In this document: piece by piece, positions 23,815 through 35,788 of the stretch
Layout of the letters: every line of letters begins with the position of its first letter
Numbering within the stretch: the stretch's first letter is position 1
DNA from: Physcia stellaris
Lineage: Eukaryota; Ascomycota; Lecanoromycetes; Caliciales; Physciaceae
Length of the DNA: 64,000 nt
Assembly: GCA_018902385.1 (NCBI GenBank)
Contig: JABSSW010000040.1
Span: 310,001-374,000, forward strand
Direction: 5' to 3'
Notes under the pieces: model-generated
Seen by the model: the letters and a program-made list of their open reading frames with translations, nothing else
What the model was told of the DNA's origin: nothing
Database searches by the model: none
Made by a program: the position numbers and the translations under genes

Positions 23815-25689
23815 ATGCTTCCATCCGGCTGCGATGAGTGCAAACCTGAAGGCCGCCGCGGGCTGCCTAGTCCAACCAGCTTCTTGTTCTCATCGCTGCC
23901 TTTCTTAGCTACCTTCTTCCTGGTCTTCGTAGGTTATTCCAGCTACTAATCAACCTTTATTCCAAGTCTAGAAATACTGATTCTGTGTAGATTGTCGCGC
24001 TCCGCACAGCTTTTCCCTTTCTTTCTCGTGAAAGCGCCCTCAAGCGCTCTGATACCGACAAACATGCTGCAGCCACTGCGCGACCGGTAGCCAAACGTCG
24101 TACGTATCTCATCAGTCACCTGTGTATGAAGATGCTGACTTTGTCTGGTAGTTTCGGGCCTCACCTTCTCGACGACCATTGCACTGGCTACGATCCTCAT
24201 TGAATTGATCCTGTGTGAGATTTCCAACACCGTGGACCCCGAGGCTAGAGGACTAGCTCTTCGCACAACTGTCGCACTGCTCCTCTTTCTCCTCGTCGTC
24301 GCTCTGCCTGCCCTTGAGATTCAATCGGTCATCTCCGCAGCCGGGTACGAGTTCATTGGCATCCATAGGGGGTCTCTGCGGCTAGCATGGGTATTCCAGA
24401 TCCTCATAACTACTGCATGGCTCCTTGTCTTTTGGTGGAGTCGACCTGCACAACCTCCGAATTCCCAGCAATCTTTCAGCGAGGCCTGTCTCGAGAGGGT
24501 AGGCGTTATCGGCATCTCTTTTATGGCACTATTGTCAGGCTTCGCCAGCGTCAGTGCTCCCTGGCAGAACTTCTTCACTCGACAACGTCTTGTTTCTGAA
24601 ATAGACCTTACGCGAAAGGAGACTGGTCTCGCTGCTACACAGGATATGCTTGTGGCCAAACAATCTCGACTCCGAGCCCTAAGTAAGCCCCCAACGCAAA
24701 TACCCTCCTTTCCCCTAGTGCCTCTACACAGCCGAGACCCAACAAATCAACGCTTATATGGGAATGGACATGCTAATACTCACTGGTTAGAGCGCAAGCT
24801 CGCTGATCGACCATCGGAGTCCTATTTTCAGAAAGCACTCGGTACGATTCGGCCCAATGCCGAAGCGAACGAACATAGAACTCTAGAGCTGGAGACCAAG
24901 GGGCTCGAAGCCATGGCCCTTTCCCTCTCAACTTCGCACGATATCCTTCGAACGCGATATACACAGCAACAGCGCTCCAAAAGCGCCACCGGTCGAGTCT
25001 GTCTTTCCCTCTCATATGGCTTGTAAGTATTACTCGGAGTCTGCGAGAGAACCACGACTTTGACTCAATGGTTACCCGAGAATGGAAATACTAACTCCAT
25101 ATGCAAACATAGCTCTCTCTTTTGCCTCTACCGCGTCTTCAGCATCGCCTTCTCCGCCTTCCGCCGTTACGTCATCCAGTCTAAGAGCCCAAACACCGGT
25201 TCCGACCCCGTAACTACCTTTCTCGCCCTCCTCGCAAAACACTACGACCCCTCCCTCGACCAAGCCGCCTGGTCGCGCCAAATCTCCCTCCTCCTCTCCT
25301 TCCTCATCCTCTTCGCTTCCTTCTCCTCCGTCCTCCAAACCCTCCGCCTCACTACCACCCTCCTCCCCTCTCTTTCCCACCTCTTCTCCAGCACTCTCCA
25401 TTCCAATCTCCCATTGATCGTCGCTCAGCTCTGCGGCACATACGTCATTTCCGCCACATTGATGTTGCGCGGCATGATCCCAGGGTCCGTGATCGGGGAA
25501 GGGGTTAAGCAGTTGGGGGGAGGCCAGCTGAGCTGGATAGATGCATGGTTCGAAGCCTGGTTTCTTGGGGGCGTGGGCGTTACGGTTGGGGTTGTTTGGG
25601 TGGGGAGACGGTTGAGGGGGGAAGGCTGGGAGGGAGAGGATTGGGGGAACGAGGGGGATGATGTAGAGAGGGGGCAGAAGAGGAGTTAG
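23815..25689 (+). CDS. Golgi pH regulator family anion channel (GPHR)
   Basis: Five exons, 23815-23928, 23991-24099, 24152-24682, 24791-25022 and 25113-25689, with introns of 62, 52, 108 and 90 bp, give 520 residues. The protein is polytopic, with hydrophobic segments in the first third (FLFSSLPFLATFFLVF; ALRTTVALLLFLLVVALPAL; a third around ILITTAWLLVFWW) and more in the last third (LLLSFLILFASF; VAQLCGTYVISATLML). A long helical loop lies between them (LVAKQSRLRALK, then LELETKGLEAMALSLS). This is the GPHR/ABA-GPCR layout, with the family fold-back YGFSLFCLYRVF after the loop and the EGVKQLGGGQL C-terminal part. Family members are Golgi or ER membrane proteins that set luminal pH. The C-terminus ends in an acidic Gly-rich tail. 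Confidence 0.93.
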
Positions 25690-25967
25690 GGGTGGAATGG
25701 ACATTCAATCTGTGTAGAGAGGGGAGGGAAGAGTCATTAGGGTGGGAATAAACACTCGAATTGGGAAGAGCTTTAGACATATATGAGGGCTGGAGATTGG
25801 TGTATCGAATCAGCATCGCCATATCATGGACTCATACACAGGAGCTGTTAAGAACTTCGCATTCCATCGTAAAAAGGCATGATACAAACAAAAGGCGAGT
25901 TTCGCAATGTATCCGTTATATTCTACCTACAGCGTCGAACCACCACCGAAACGATGCACTTCCTTCC

Positions 25968-26776
25968 CTACTCCAGCCCTAAAATCCCTCCCATCACCAA
26001 CCCAGCACCAACCCCAACTCCAAATCCCACCAAAACCCCCAAAGCCAATCCGCAGCACCCCATCCTCCATCCCTTCTCATCAAGGGGGATATCCTCCCAC
26101 CCCTCCCCATACCCATACCCCTCTTCCTCCTTCCCATCCCGCCCAGCCGGAAGCGAGAAATCAAGTCGGGAACGGGGTATTAGATGCGCCTCCATCTCCA
26201 TCTCCATCTCCTCGCGTTCCAGCTTCGGAGCCAGAGCCTCTGGCTCCAGGAAATCAGGCCACGAGCCCTGCAGCGTTTCTCCGTACCGCGCGCCGCCGCC
26301 GCTCATCCCATAGTCATCGGTCCATTGTGGGAGGAAGCTAAGCTGCGATTTAGTTTTAGGATTAGCATCACCGAGATGGGGATATAGGGCATTGAGCCCT
26401 GAGTGCATGGCGTGTAGGGATCGGGATCGCGCCAGAGACGAGGGGGGGAGGAAGTCCTGGTTGTCGGTGCGGTGCTGGGGATAGAGTGGACAGGTGGGGT
26501 GGGGTTGTGCTTGTCGCTGGCTTTTTTGGTCTCGCTCTTGGAGATTGCTGTGTTCTGGGGATGGGTAGTTGGGGATTGGCTCTTCGATTGAGGCCTGGGA
26601 GGGGTGGGTGAGTAGGGGGTGTAGGGGCTGCGAGCTGAGGGGGTGGAGGATGAGTGAGGTAGGGACATGCAGTCCAAGCTGTAGGGTGGTGGGTTGTGTT
26701 CGGAGGAGGGGGCGGATGTGGTGGAGGGGGAGGAGAGCTGGAATGGATTAAAGGATAAGGGAGGTAGGGTCGGCAT
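25968..26776 (-). CDS. Hypothetical Pro/Ser-rich protein with C-terminal membrane segment, one frame break
   Basis: I do not recognise the family. An N-terminal frame (from ATG 26776, MPTLPPLSF) is Pro/Ser/Thr-rich and disordered. A second frame continues with SGLNALYPHLGD, KSQLSFLPQW and an acidic Met/Glu stretch. It ends in a single glycine-rich hydrophobic segment (about 25 residues, CCGLALGVLVGFGVGVGAGL) followed by only a few residues, the shape of a tail-anchored membrane protein. The frames meet at the seven-G run 26442-26448. One more base there makes the whole 810 bases, 269 codons plus a stop, which supports an under-called homopolymer rather than two genes. It is convergent with GPHR; 278 bases separate their stops. 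Confidence 0.5.
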
Positions 26777-27238
26777 TGCTGATAAGTTGGATTTAGGTCT
26801 TGGTTGGATCGTTTATTGACGGTGATGATGGTTGATAGGGTTTGGGAGATAGAAGATCTGCTGAATGGTTTACTTGAAGGAAGGGATAATGGTGTAGTAC
26901 AACAGGTAATGGTAGGAGGAGTTCCCTATGGATGAAAATTGGTGGAGCTCTCTTGTTGAGTCCAACGCCACATCTAAGTGGAGACATCCACCTTGCTGTT
27001 TGGTCGCAGTCAACTGAAGTGGTAAGAAGCTTATATAGATGTGCAAACGAATAAAATAGCTGAATCTACGTCAATAAAGCCAGAGAATGCGAATACCTAA
27101 AGATGTATGATGAAAAGATCTTCAACCCAAGTAGATGCTGGCCTTTGCCAAATCCATGTTGTGCTATTATGCATACACCTACTATGATTTGCATGAGCAT
27201 ACCCATCATGAGTCTTTTAAAGCGTGCTCCAATTCTGT

Positions 27239-28503
27239 TCAAGGCTCCTTGGTGTAGCTAGTGTAATTATGCCTTTGTAGTGAGCTTTCCGGATAATCGG
27301 TAACCTCTAACGAATGGAAATGATTGATCGGTCCGCTGCCTTTCCCCAAGTCAGTTGCAGTCCTGATACCAACCTCCACATAACGACATGCGCGCTCTAC
27401 GGCGTCCACCATACTGTAGCCTAGGGCGAGGTTCGACGCTATTGCTGCTACATTGACTGGTTAGCATACTTGATTAGGCCCCTGAAGAGTCCTGATAGAG
27501 AATGGAAATTGCGGTATTGGTGTGACATACAAGCCAGCGAACAGCCTGTCCCATGAGTGTTCCTCGAAGACTGATACCGCATGTAGTACATGGTAACTTT
27601 TTGGTCTTTGTCACATAAAATGTTCGCCACATATTCGCGCTCCGCTTTAGATTTCGCGATATCGAAATGTTTGTTCAGAGGTTGATGTCCGCCTTTGATG
27701 AGTACGTAGTCTGGGCCTAGGGCTTGGACTTTTCGCGTAAGATCAATCAAGTCTTCAAGGCCTTTGATTTGGATCGCTAGGTGATTGGGGTCATCTTCTT
27801 CATGTAGTAAGAGTTGGGCTTCGGGGATATTAGGTGTTAATATGGTAGCCAGCGGGAGCAGATGGAGGCGTAAAGTATTGACGGCAGTTTCGGGAAGAAG
27901 TTGAGAACCACTGGTGGCGACCATGACCTAGATGTTATCTCGTCAGTATATCCCAATGACCTCTTGAATTGGCGAAAAACGTCCAAGTATTCGCAGGCGG
28001 TGTCGCGGTGGATCTGCATCGTTTCAAATCATCCAGTCGTGGATCGGGATATTTAAGCAAGGAAAGTGAAGGCGGCACCCACTGGATCAATGACCGTTAC
28101 AGGTTTCCCATGTCTTTCGAGAGCATCTGCCACTACATCGATTGTCTCCGCCGAAGCGAGCATGCCTTCGAATAGTCAGGACCACGAGATTGATTTCGTG
28201 GGAGGAGCTGACCCACCAGTCTTTACAACGTCAACCCCAATGTCCTCGATACAAGCGTCAATCTGTTGTTTAACAAAAACTGGAGGTGTATGGTGTATCC
28301 CGTTCACGCCTAGTGTGTTCTGAGCAGTGAGGGCAGTTGTGGCAGTCATAGCGTAGCACTTGTGGGCAGCCATGACTCTTTGATCGGCTTCCAGACCACT
28401 AGGAGAGACGTCAGACATTGACAATGTTGAAGCAGTTGTCTGTGACTGACGCTCCGCCAGAACTGTCCGAGCCAGCTATGACAAGTATCCTTCTCCGATC
28501 CAT
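27239..28503 (-). CDS. Hydroxymethylpyrimidine phosphate kinase (ThiD domain)
   Basis: Five exons, 28503-28451, 28398-28217, 28165-28083, 27927-27531 and 27447-27239, with introns of 52, 51, 155 and 83 bp, give 307 residues. The ribokinase-fold family text is clear: ILVIAGSDSSGGAGLEAD at the N-terminus (substrate site), TALTAQNTLGV, DVVKTGMLAS, VTVIDPVMVATSGSQLL, LTPNIPEAQLLL, VLIKGGH, the anion-hole motif NTHGTGCSLA, and GKGSGPINHFHS. It phosphorylates HMP and HMP-P in thiamine synthesis, in the cytosol. Yeast Thi20-type proteins carry a TenA-like thiaminase domain after the kinase. Here the frame stops about 25 residues after NHFHS, and nothing TenA-like follows in the next 250 bases, so this is a kinase-only version. 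Confidence 0.92.
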
Positions 28504-28839
28504 GTTATGAAGTTCTTGATTGAACGATAGGCCGACCAGCTTCGTAGTGTAGCGTCAGAAGAAGCTGCAGAGTGTTTGCTTTTGTCAGGAGGCTTTTAGT
28601 GTCAAAATTCTGCGAATGAAGAACAGATCGAAGATGAAGATGAATTAGAAAAATTTACATCGGGTCATACGAGAGATGGAAGAAGGGAAGTGAAGGCAGG
28701 TGAAATGCAACAGCTCAAGCGCCTTTACGCGAGCTAACACTGGCCAAACGGAAAGATACGTCATCAATAGCTAGGTTGTGTGACAGAAGCAAAAGCGCTC
28801 TGTCTGCGTCAAGGAAGCATCATCGTCTCTCGCGAGAAA

Positions 28840-30823
28840 TCAATCCGAGTCGCTATTTTCAAATTCTGACACCTCAGGATCTGATCATGATTAGTGCTGG
28901 ATATATCGTCTGATGCCGTGAGATGACATTGAAATACCTCTTAGTAGCATAAAATTAAAGCTGCCCCCGACCCGTTTGGTCAAAGTATCCCGGATAAGTT
29001 TCTCTTCGTGAGGTTTAAGTTCGCTTTCCATATCTGCCATCATAACGGCCAACTCGAACCCCTCATTTCCTGGTCCGAGGCCTTCAATGTAACCTAAGAG
29101 ACCTTTCGCTGTGAAGCTGGTAATGGCGTTGAACTGAAGTCGCTTTAGGTACTTGAGCCGTGCCAGATCCCCCACACTTCATCTGTAATACCCCATCCGG
29201 TAGTTGCGAAGCTCTCGAGTTTGGGGAGATTTTGAGCCAGGAGGCAAATGTGTTCGCTGTTGAAGTAATCCGAAATGTTCTGCAGCCTCAATTCTGTCAG
29301 ATTCTCCAGCTTACACAACGAGCCCACCAGGATGTTGTATCCGTCGGTACCAGGATCATCGCCTTCTCCTTTTAAAAAGAGACTTTGCAAGCTTGGTTGA
29401 TGCACTAGAGCCCGATGTACATTCTTTCCTACCGTCATGGTGTACTCATCAAGCTCCAATTCAATCAGTTTGATGTCGTGCTCTAGCAGGACTGGAGTAA
29501 GGAGAGACGGTGCGCTGAAGAAGTGCTTTAGCTTGAGACTCTTCAGTCGCTTGCATTCCTTAAGCCAGTCAATGATCTCAAGAAAAACATCATTGTGCCT
29601 ATGTTCCAAGTCCGTCGTGGACTCACCGCTCTCGGAAAGCTGTAGAGAAACGATATTGGAACACCCTTTCAGTAGGTTCAGCGAGACCATAGCATCAGCG
29701 CCGATGCTGTGCAGATGAAGCTCGGTCAAAGAGTCTCGATGACAATTGAGCGCCCGAAAGCTCTCCGGTCCAACCTTTGAGACACTGAAGATCTCGAGTG
29801 ATTCGAGTGATTGCTCCTTGATTTCGTTGAGAAATGAAGCCATTGCACTGTCTGCGTCAGAGTTCGTCCTATTTTACGTGAGAATTCTATCTGCTATGGA
29901 GGTATATGGAAAATACCAGCGCCAAAATTTTAGCTCTGCAAACGAAGGACAGTGTGTACGGATGGGGACTCCTGTATCGCGGAGTGCTTCACCTTCCCAC
30001 AAATTCAGATATTTTAGCCTAGTGAGTTTCGGAATCCAATTGGACAAGGCGCCTTTGACGACTGCCATCATTCATCAATTATTTGACTGCTCAAGTGTGG
30101 CCTTTAAGCTTACTGTTGCCTCGGAGTTCTTCCAACATTGGAGTCTGAGCAATGAGAGCTGCAGCAGCATCAGAGAAATACTTGAAGTATTCGCACCACA
30201 TGCTTTACCTTCTCCGAGCTTATTGACTGTTGCTATTGGATCGAGTTGAACCGTGCTCTTCTTTTTACCGTGATAGGTTGATTCTCTCTCGATTTTCAAG
30301 GGGGCAAGGTCACCCCCAAAGAAGTAACTTTTGTTCGTCAAAAATTACATGATTCTGATGGTTTATCAATGCGTAAGGACGTACTCATTTAACTTGTTGC
30401 GGAACCTCGCTTCTTGTAAGAGCTCTCCAAGATCCTGCAGATCGAGTGTTCGGATGAATCGGGAGTAAGGAAAAAGGGTTTTTCTAAGGCTCGCAAGTAT
30501 CATCGTTCTCCAAAGACCGGCCCACTTTAAGACGATATCCTGATGTCGTCCGGCTTGCCACGCCGACTCTAGAGCTGAGATTTGATCCTCGTCGCTTCCA
30601 CCATTGGTAACAGGCGCAACGTCTTGCATGCTTACTATTGTCAGCCATAGGACTTATGATCTTGGCCTGGCATACTGGAGATGTACCGATATAAGTGTGT
30701 CAATGCCGGAATTGTAAGTTTCTTGCCTGTGAGACTACAGTTGAAAAGTGTGTTGAAATCCCTTTGCTCCCACAGTTGTGTACAAATCAAATACAAAATA
30801 TCATCTGGCAGTGAAATTGCCAT
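28840..30823 (-). CDS. F-box / leucine-rich-repeat protein, two frame breaks
   Basis: The N-terminus ISLPDDILYLICTQL is a standard fungal F-box, and the middle and C-terminus are LRR-like (LTRLKYLNLWEG, ESLEIFSVSKVGPESFRALN, NLTELRLQNIS). Such proteins are substrate receptors of SCF ubiquitin ligases; the substrate is unknown. Proposed exons are 30823-30687, 30630-30385, 30327-30114, 30061-29917, 29868-28938 and 28880-28840. Splices at 30686/30631, 30384/30328, 29916/29869 and 28937/28881 keep the frame. Two places do not. The five-C run 29169-29173 needs one more base to join ITDEVWG to DLARLKYLKRL. One base is also wanting just after the acceptor at 30061 (about 30053-30061). With both, the CDS is 1716 bases (571 residues). 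The alternative is a recent pseudogene. Confidence 0.7.
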
Positions 30824-31395
30824 GGCTGATGAGATGATAATGAAGATTGATGATGATTGAAAAGCCAAATTTTACGGCAGAACAGATCGAAAACGAGTAG
30901 GGTCTTTTGTAGAAATGAGTGAGAATCCCGGTCAGGTATCTTCTTGCCGAAGAGAGGATCTAAATCCGGCTCACGCAGCTGATTAATATGTAGTCTGCTG
31001 GATTTGGACTTCTTGGATTTTGAGGGCCGAAAGACAAGCTCAGCAACGTGAGGTGGTGGTTCGATCCTAATTATCGGCTTCTTCAAGCTACTGTTTCTAG
31101 GGTAATGAAGCAGTCAGTGGGATGGACTTGTCCAATGTACTTTTTCGTTCCAACGGCGCAGCTGACCATGGTCTTTGAGGCCTAGGTCGCAAGAGTCTTT
31201 CCTGCGGAGTGTTTACAACATCGAATTGGTTCTCTGCATCGAGTTGTTTGGAATCGAAGCAACACAAAATTACGTCACGCGTTTATTACGATACATAGCT
31301 TCACTAGCGTGAACCTTGAGTTAACATACTCTGCCGCTTGCAACAACTTCAATGCCAAACGTTATGATGGGCTAGGAAGTTGTCACTCATAAAAG

Positions 31396-33131
31396 ATGGC
31401 GTATACACTTGCATTCGCCTTGAATGATGATGGCGTTGTACGCATTCACGATGCTGTACTATGCCTAGCAAAGTTCGGGGAGCAGGTTTCACTGGAAGCG
31501 CGACAGGATAGAGTGGGCAGATCTGCTCAGGCTCTTTGTAGTCTGATGTGACTAATGAATAGCTATCCTTCAGCTTACTCTGGCCGCTCTAAATTCGTCA
31601 AAGTCCGCGTATGCCTCATTCTGCTTGGACAGAACCGCGTTCTTCGATAAATACAATTACAGCCCCAGTGAATCTCAAAGCCAACAAGCAGGGGATGATG
31701 CTGAAGCTCGCTTTACTTGTCAAATTCATAACAAAGTATGTCCCGAGCAGCTAATTGCTTGGTGCCAGTAACGTATGATGGGGATAGGCGCTTCTTTCCG
31801 TGTTTAAAGGCCGGTTATCCGACAACAAAGAGCGTGACACCGCTGTTGAGAGATGTGAAGTCCATGTTCTAGACGAGGCTGGCAATGCGGAATGTCGCCT
31901 TGTGGTGAAAATGATATGTCGCCATGGTACGTAGATCTTAATTTGTAGACAGTATCAGTCTGACAGTGTACTTCTTGAAGGTGTGATCAAGACCTATAAG
32001 CTTACGTACGAGTCTGTCGAGGTGATGCATGCGCTGTTTGATAAGAAAATCGCGAGGAACAGATGGAAGATCGGATCAAATGTGCTAAGGACCTTCATTG
32101 AGTATTTTGGTGCTGGTACAGAACAACTTGATATATACTCAGACGAAGGACGTGTAGCTTTCACTAGCTACACGGAGAAAATTGCGACGGACAAAGGTCT
32201 GAAATTCAATGGACAAGTAGAGATCGTACTTATGATCCACAGAAATTCTTAAGCATCCTTTGCACACTTCCATCGCCATTGTTACATTAGATTTCGAGGA
32301 ATTTAAAGTCGAGGAGAAGCTTCGTATCGGCATTAGTGTCAAAGACTTCAAGGCTATCGTCTCGCACGCGGAGAGGCTCAAAACCAGCATCAGCGCCTTC
32401 TATTCATATCCAAATAGGCCGATGCAGTTGATGTACCAGGAGAATGGAATGCTTTGCGAGTTCACTCTCATGACCATTGGGGAGTACCGAGCTGGCTCCA
32501 TGACGCCTGCCCCTGTCGATGTTCGCAGTGCATCGAGGGCCGCATCCGAGCAACAGCATACTCGACAATCCTCTCGTCAGCGATCAGCCGAGCCGTCGGG
32601 TCAGCCCTCCCGCCAGCACTCAGCTCAAGCGCAAACCCCACAGCGGTCAGCCTCAGCATACATGCCACCTCCTACTGAGCCAGCATCTCGCGGCTTTATC
32701 AGAGATCCTCAGTCACAGAGACAACAGAGACCCACGCCGCCCCCGCCAAAAGCAAGTCTGGATCCTAATAGCCTCTTTCTACCCGAAGATGCTGAGGAGG
32801 AGGACCGGGTTTGGGGTGAAAGATCATATGAGGATGAGCAGGACGTCCTTGGTTGGGATTCTCACGCCAAAACAGTGAGATGAGAGCAGATCTGCCAGAA
32901 TTCTTGTACTAAGTCAGGATTGCAGGAGCCATTCAGCCAAAGCTTTCACAGCCTTCGACAGGACGACGGAGGCTCGAGGCCTGCTGTTCCTCAAGAGTGG
33001 CCAAAAGACAACGAATTGCGGGTCCCTCCAACCCAACGACTCTCGGATGTGAGTCCTCGAATCCAAGTGCCGACATTCTACCTTTCCGCGCTAATTGATC
33101 TCAGCTACGAACGCTGTTCGACGATGAATGA
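31396..33131 (+). CDS. DNA-damage checkpoint clamp subunit RAD9 (9-1-1 complex)
   Basis: Seven exons, 31396-31512, 31574-31735, 31788-31926, 31981-32196, 32243-32874, 32926-33048 and 33105-33131, with introns of 46-61 bp, give 471 residues. The N-terminal two thirds are the PCNA-like Rad9 fold: AFALNDDGVVRIHDAVLCLA, LTLAALNSSKSAYASFC, VIKTYKLTYESVEVMHALFD, KIGSNVLRTFIEYF, EILKHPLHTSIAI, DFEEFKVEEKLRIGISVKDF and MQLMYQENGMLCEFTLMT. The C-terminal third is a disordered Ser/Arg/Pro/Gln tail, as in Rad9 proteins, where it is phosphorylated and recruits TopBP1/Rad4. It closes with LRTLFDDE, encoded mostly by a 27-base final exon. Expected role: with Hus1 and Rad1, a nuclear clamp loaded at damaged DNA. 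Confidence 0.93.
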
Positions 33132-33450
33132 GGTATCCCATGTCAATGCTACTTGGGCTTACAGCAGGATGGTTGGATCCTAGAATGCAACGTCCCTTTG
33201 CTAGCCTACGCTGGGAAACGGTATAAGTGCGGGCTGCACCTGGTATCGATAGCTTGCAAGGCGACACAACCCTTTGAGCTTGATCTTTAAGGTTGATGAT
33301 GACCTCTTGGATCATTCGATCAGAGGTATGCCTGATAGCCGAGCTTTCGATCAGCCTACACCGATCTGATGCTAACGCAAGCTGCTGGCTAAAGATTGTG
33401 TATATGTTGGGATTCTGCAGGATCGACCGGACTGAACGTGACGATGGAAC

Positions 33451-34554
33451 TCAAAAACTGGGAATATCGGACGAAGTCCAAACAAAGCTTGTAGCGCAGC
33501 CAGCACCAAGTCCAAGGACTTCACCATCGCTAAGAAGCGTCTGCAACGGAAGCTCCTGCCATCCATTCTTGACATTTCCACCTTCATCTATACTTGATCC
33601 ACAATTTCCGTGCTCACCCCACCCCCATGCAAGGACATGGCCATATTCTGTCAATGCAAGAGCGTGCTCACTTCCCACAGCGAGCTGTTTGATAGGTGGT
33701 AAATCTTTAGGCGCAAGTTGACCTCGATCATTACGGCCCCAAGAAATGACCTTACCCAAAGAATCTAACACACTGATACCGCACCAGCTAGATCCTAATT
33801 GTTTTCTGGTGAGGGTTTGCGACCAAGGTACCTGAGGTGCATCGGATTTAAGACCCCATTTCTCTGAACCTAAAAGCTGATAATCCGACCCAGCAGGATC
33901 ACCTACGACGTAGGTAAATTCTCGGCCACAGGTGGCTTGCTTAGCTTTGATGGTGAGGCCTGAGATTTTTAGAGGACTTGGGACGATGTCTTTTATTACG
34001 TGTCCTAGTTGGCCCTTACGGCCATTGCCCCAGCCATACACTTCTCCGTTGGACAGTACTATGACAGTATGTCGAACACCACTGGCAATATCAATGATGC
34101 TGGTATTTGGTGGAGGGAAACCGAGAAGTTTTCGCGGGATGTTGGATTGTTCTACTCCAGTACCGAGCTCGCCATTAGGTCCGCTACCAAAAGTGTAGAC
34201 TTCATCGTCCTCGGTCACAATGACTGAAGCTTCCCATGTAGCAGAACATCGCTTTACCTTCTGTGACTTGGACGGGAGAATAATTTCAGTGAAAACGGTA
34301 TCTAGCTCTGCTGGAAGCGATGGGCTTGCAAATCTAGCTTTCGGTCCCGCCTGACCGACATCGTTCGAGCCCGCAGAGAAAAGCCTCCCGCTCTCAAAAA
34401 GGACCAACGTATGATTGCCCCCCGAAGTAATTCGGACCGGCGTCCCAATAGAGTCACTATGGTGGTAGAAAATGCATCTCTGCGGGTTGTTTTGGTCGTC
34501 GGTATTGCCAATGCCCAGCTGGCCTTTGCCATTTGACCCAAAGGCAAACAACAT
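33451..34554 (-). CDS. RCC1-repeat protein, ATS1-like
   Basis: A single exon of 367 residues from ATG 34554 (MLFAFGSNGKGQLGIG). RCC1-type blade motifs recur along the whole protein: FAFGSNGKGQLGIGN, LFSAGSNDVGQAG, VYTFGSGPNGELGTG, VYGWGNGRKGQLGH, VISWGRNDRGQLAP and VLAWGWGEHGNCG, with SGGNHTLVL, SGVRHTVIVL and VGSEHALALT in between. The layout (about six blades, no other domain) matches fungal alpha-tubulin-suppressor ATS1 proteins, which act with the Kti11/Dph3 system in diphthamide and Elongator-dependent tRNA modification. A generic RCC1-like regulator is the alternative. It ends 320 bases after RAD9, in convergent orientation. Confidence 0.88.
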   Translation of the reverse strand: MLFAFGSNGKGQLGIGNTDDQNNPQRCIFYHHSDSIGTPVRITSGGNHTLVLFESGRLFSAGSNDVGQAGPKARFASPSLPAELDTVFTEIILPSKSQKVKRCSATWEASVIVTEDDEVYTFGSGPNGELGTGVEQSNIPRKLLGFPPPNTSIIDIASGVRHTVIVLSNGEVYGWGNGRKGQLGHVIKDIVPSPLKISGLTIKAKQATCGREFTYVVGDPAGSDYQLLGSEKWGLKSDAPQVPWSQTLTRKQLGSSWCGISVLDSLGKVISWGRNDRGQLAPKDLPPIKQLAVGSEHALALTEYGHVLAWGWGEHGNCGSSIDEGGNVKNGWQELPLQTLLSDGEVLGLGAGCATSFVWTSSDIPSF

Positions 34555-35788
34555 CGCCGGTCATTACATAACGTTATAGCGATGTATGGAGCAGAAAGTC
34601 TGCCAATACGGAGTAGGTGGGCAGAACTTCCGACTGATGCCAAGAGGTGGAATTGAGCTTTGAGTCCATCGCATTAACCAGAATCCCGACAGTGCTACGT
34701 AATAAACCTCGAGAGGGTTTAGTGCAAACATCACTCTTAGCGAATGTCATCTAGCCTCGATCTGGCCTAATTCTATATCAAGCAGTTTTTACACAGAGTA
34801 AACAGATCAATACACATATATTACTACTCATCAGGCCCGAAACTCGGAAACTCTCCCCAGTGAAACTTATGATCCATGATAGCGCACTTAAGAGTCAAGG
34901 ATAGCAGTAACGGGTCGGAAGTAGTAGTGACAAAAAGTGGAAATGCAACATGTCAGGTACCCAAGGAGTAAGTAGACCCGCGAGGGCCGGTAGGTAGACT
35001 CCAGATCTTGCTCCGTACATGCATTTCATCCCATATTATTTTTGCAGCATGGTACGCCGTTCATTGCCAGAAATCTCTGCTGGGCTATTCGCAAGGTCAC
35101 CTGGGAATGGCCTCGACGATCATGGTGCGAATCATGCAAGGAAACGGAATATCGCGAGTGTATTGTTGCGTTGGAAACAAAAGCGGAACTCCTTTGCACA
35201 AACGTTGAAGGTTCTGACTGATTATTGAAATTTTTGATTAAGTTTTCAATGTCGTCCCTCGCAACTTACTGGCCCTGACTGAACATTCTTGAAATCGTAT
35301 TGAATCATGGCGGATCAGCAACACTGCTCAAGGTTACGGCCTACTGACAACGGCCATGATATTGTGGTTGGCGCCTAATATTTGAGAAACGATTGTTAGT
35401 CACCGCGTCGTGCAAGATTGTGAGATTATAGTCATAAGCTCCATACGCACCAAGGCCCGCCGTTACCCCGCTCCTTCCCTGCTGCACACACATGCCGTTC
35501 ATAGCCACCGCTGCTTGCCACAGATCATACCAGGACGCCGTGTCCTCCCGATTTGCGGGAGCAGAGAAAGTGATTTGGCATCCGCCCTCTCCTGTTCCCA
35601 GCCATGGTAATTAGCACATCTACCAGCTCAGCTTCACCGAGTACGATTCATATCCATGGGAGAACCTCGGAAGAGAGAGAAGAGGCTCAAAAAGCTACAA
35701 ACATGAAATAAAAACACGGAGAAAAGCTGAACGGGAATGGAGGTAGATGAGTGAAACATAAGTAGACGAATAGGGCAGGAGACAAAAA
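34555..35788. other. 1.2-kb intergenic stretch, no supported gene
   Basis: The upstream region of the ATS1-like gene and downstream region of the secreted protein gene. Small frames at 35008-35228 and 35410-35610 overlap each other and lack any conserved text. Confidence 0.5.
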
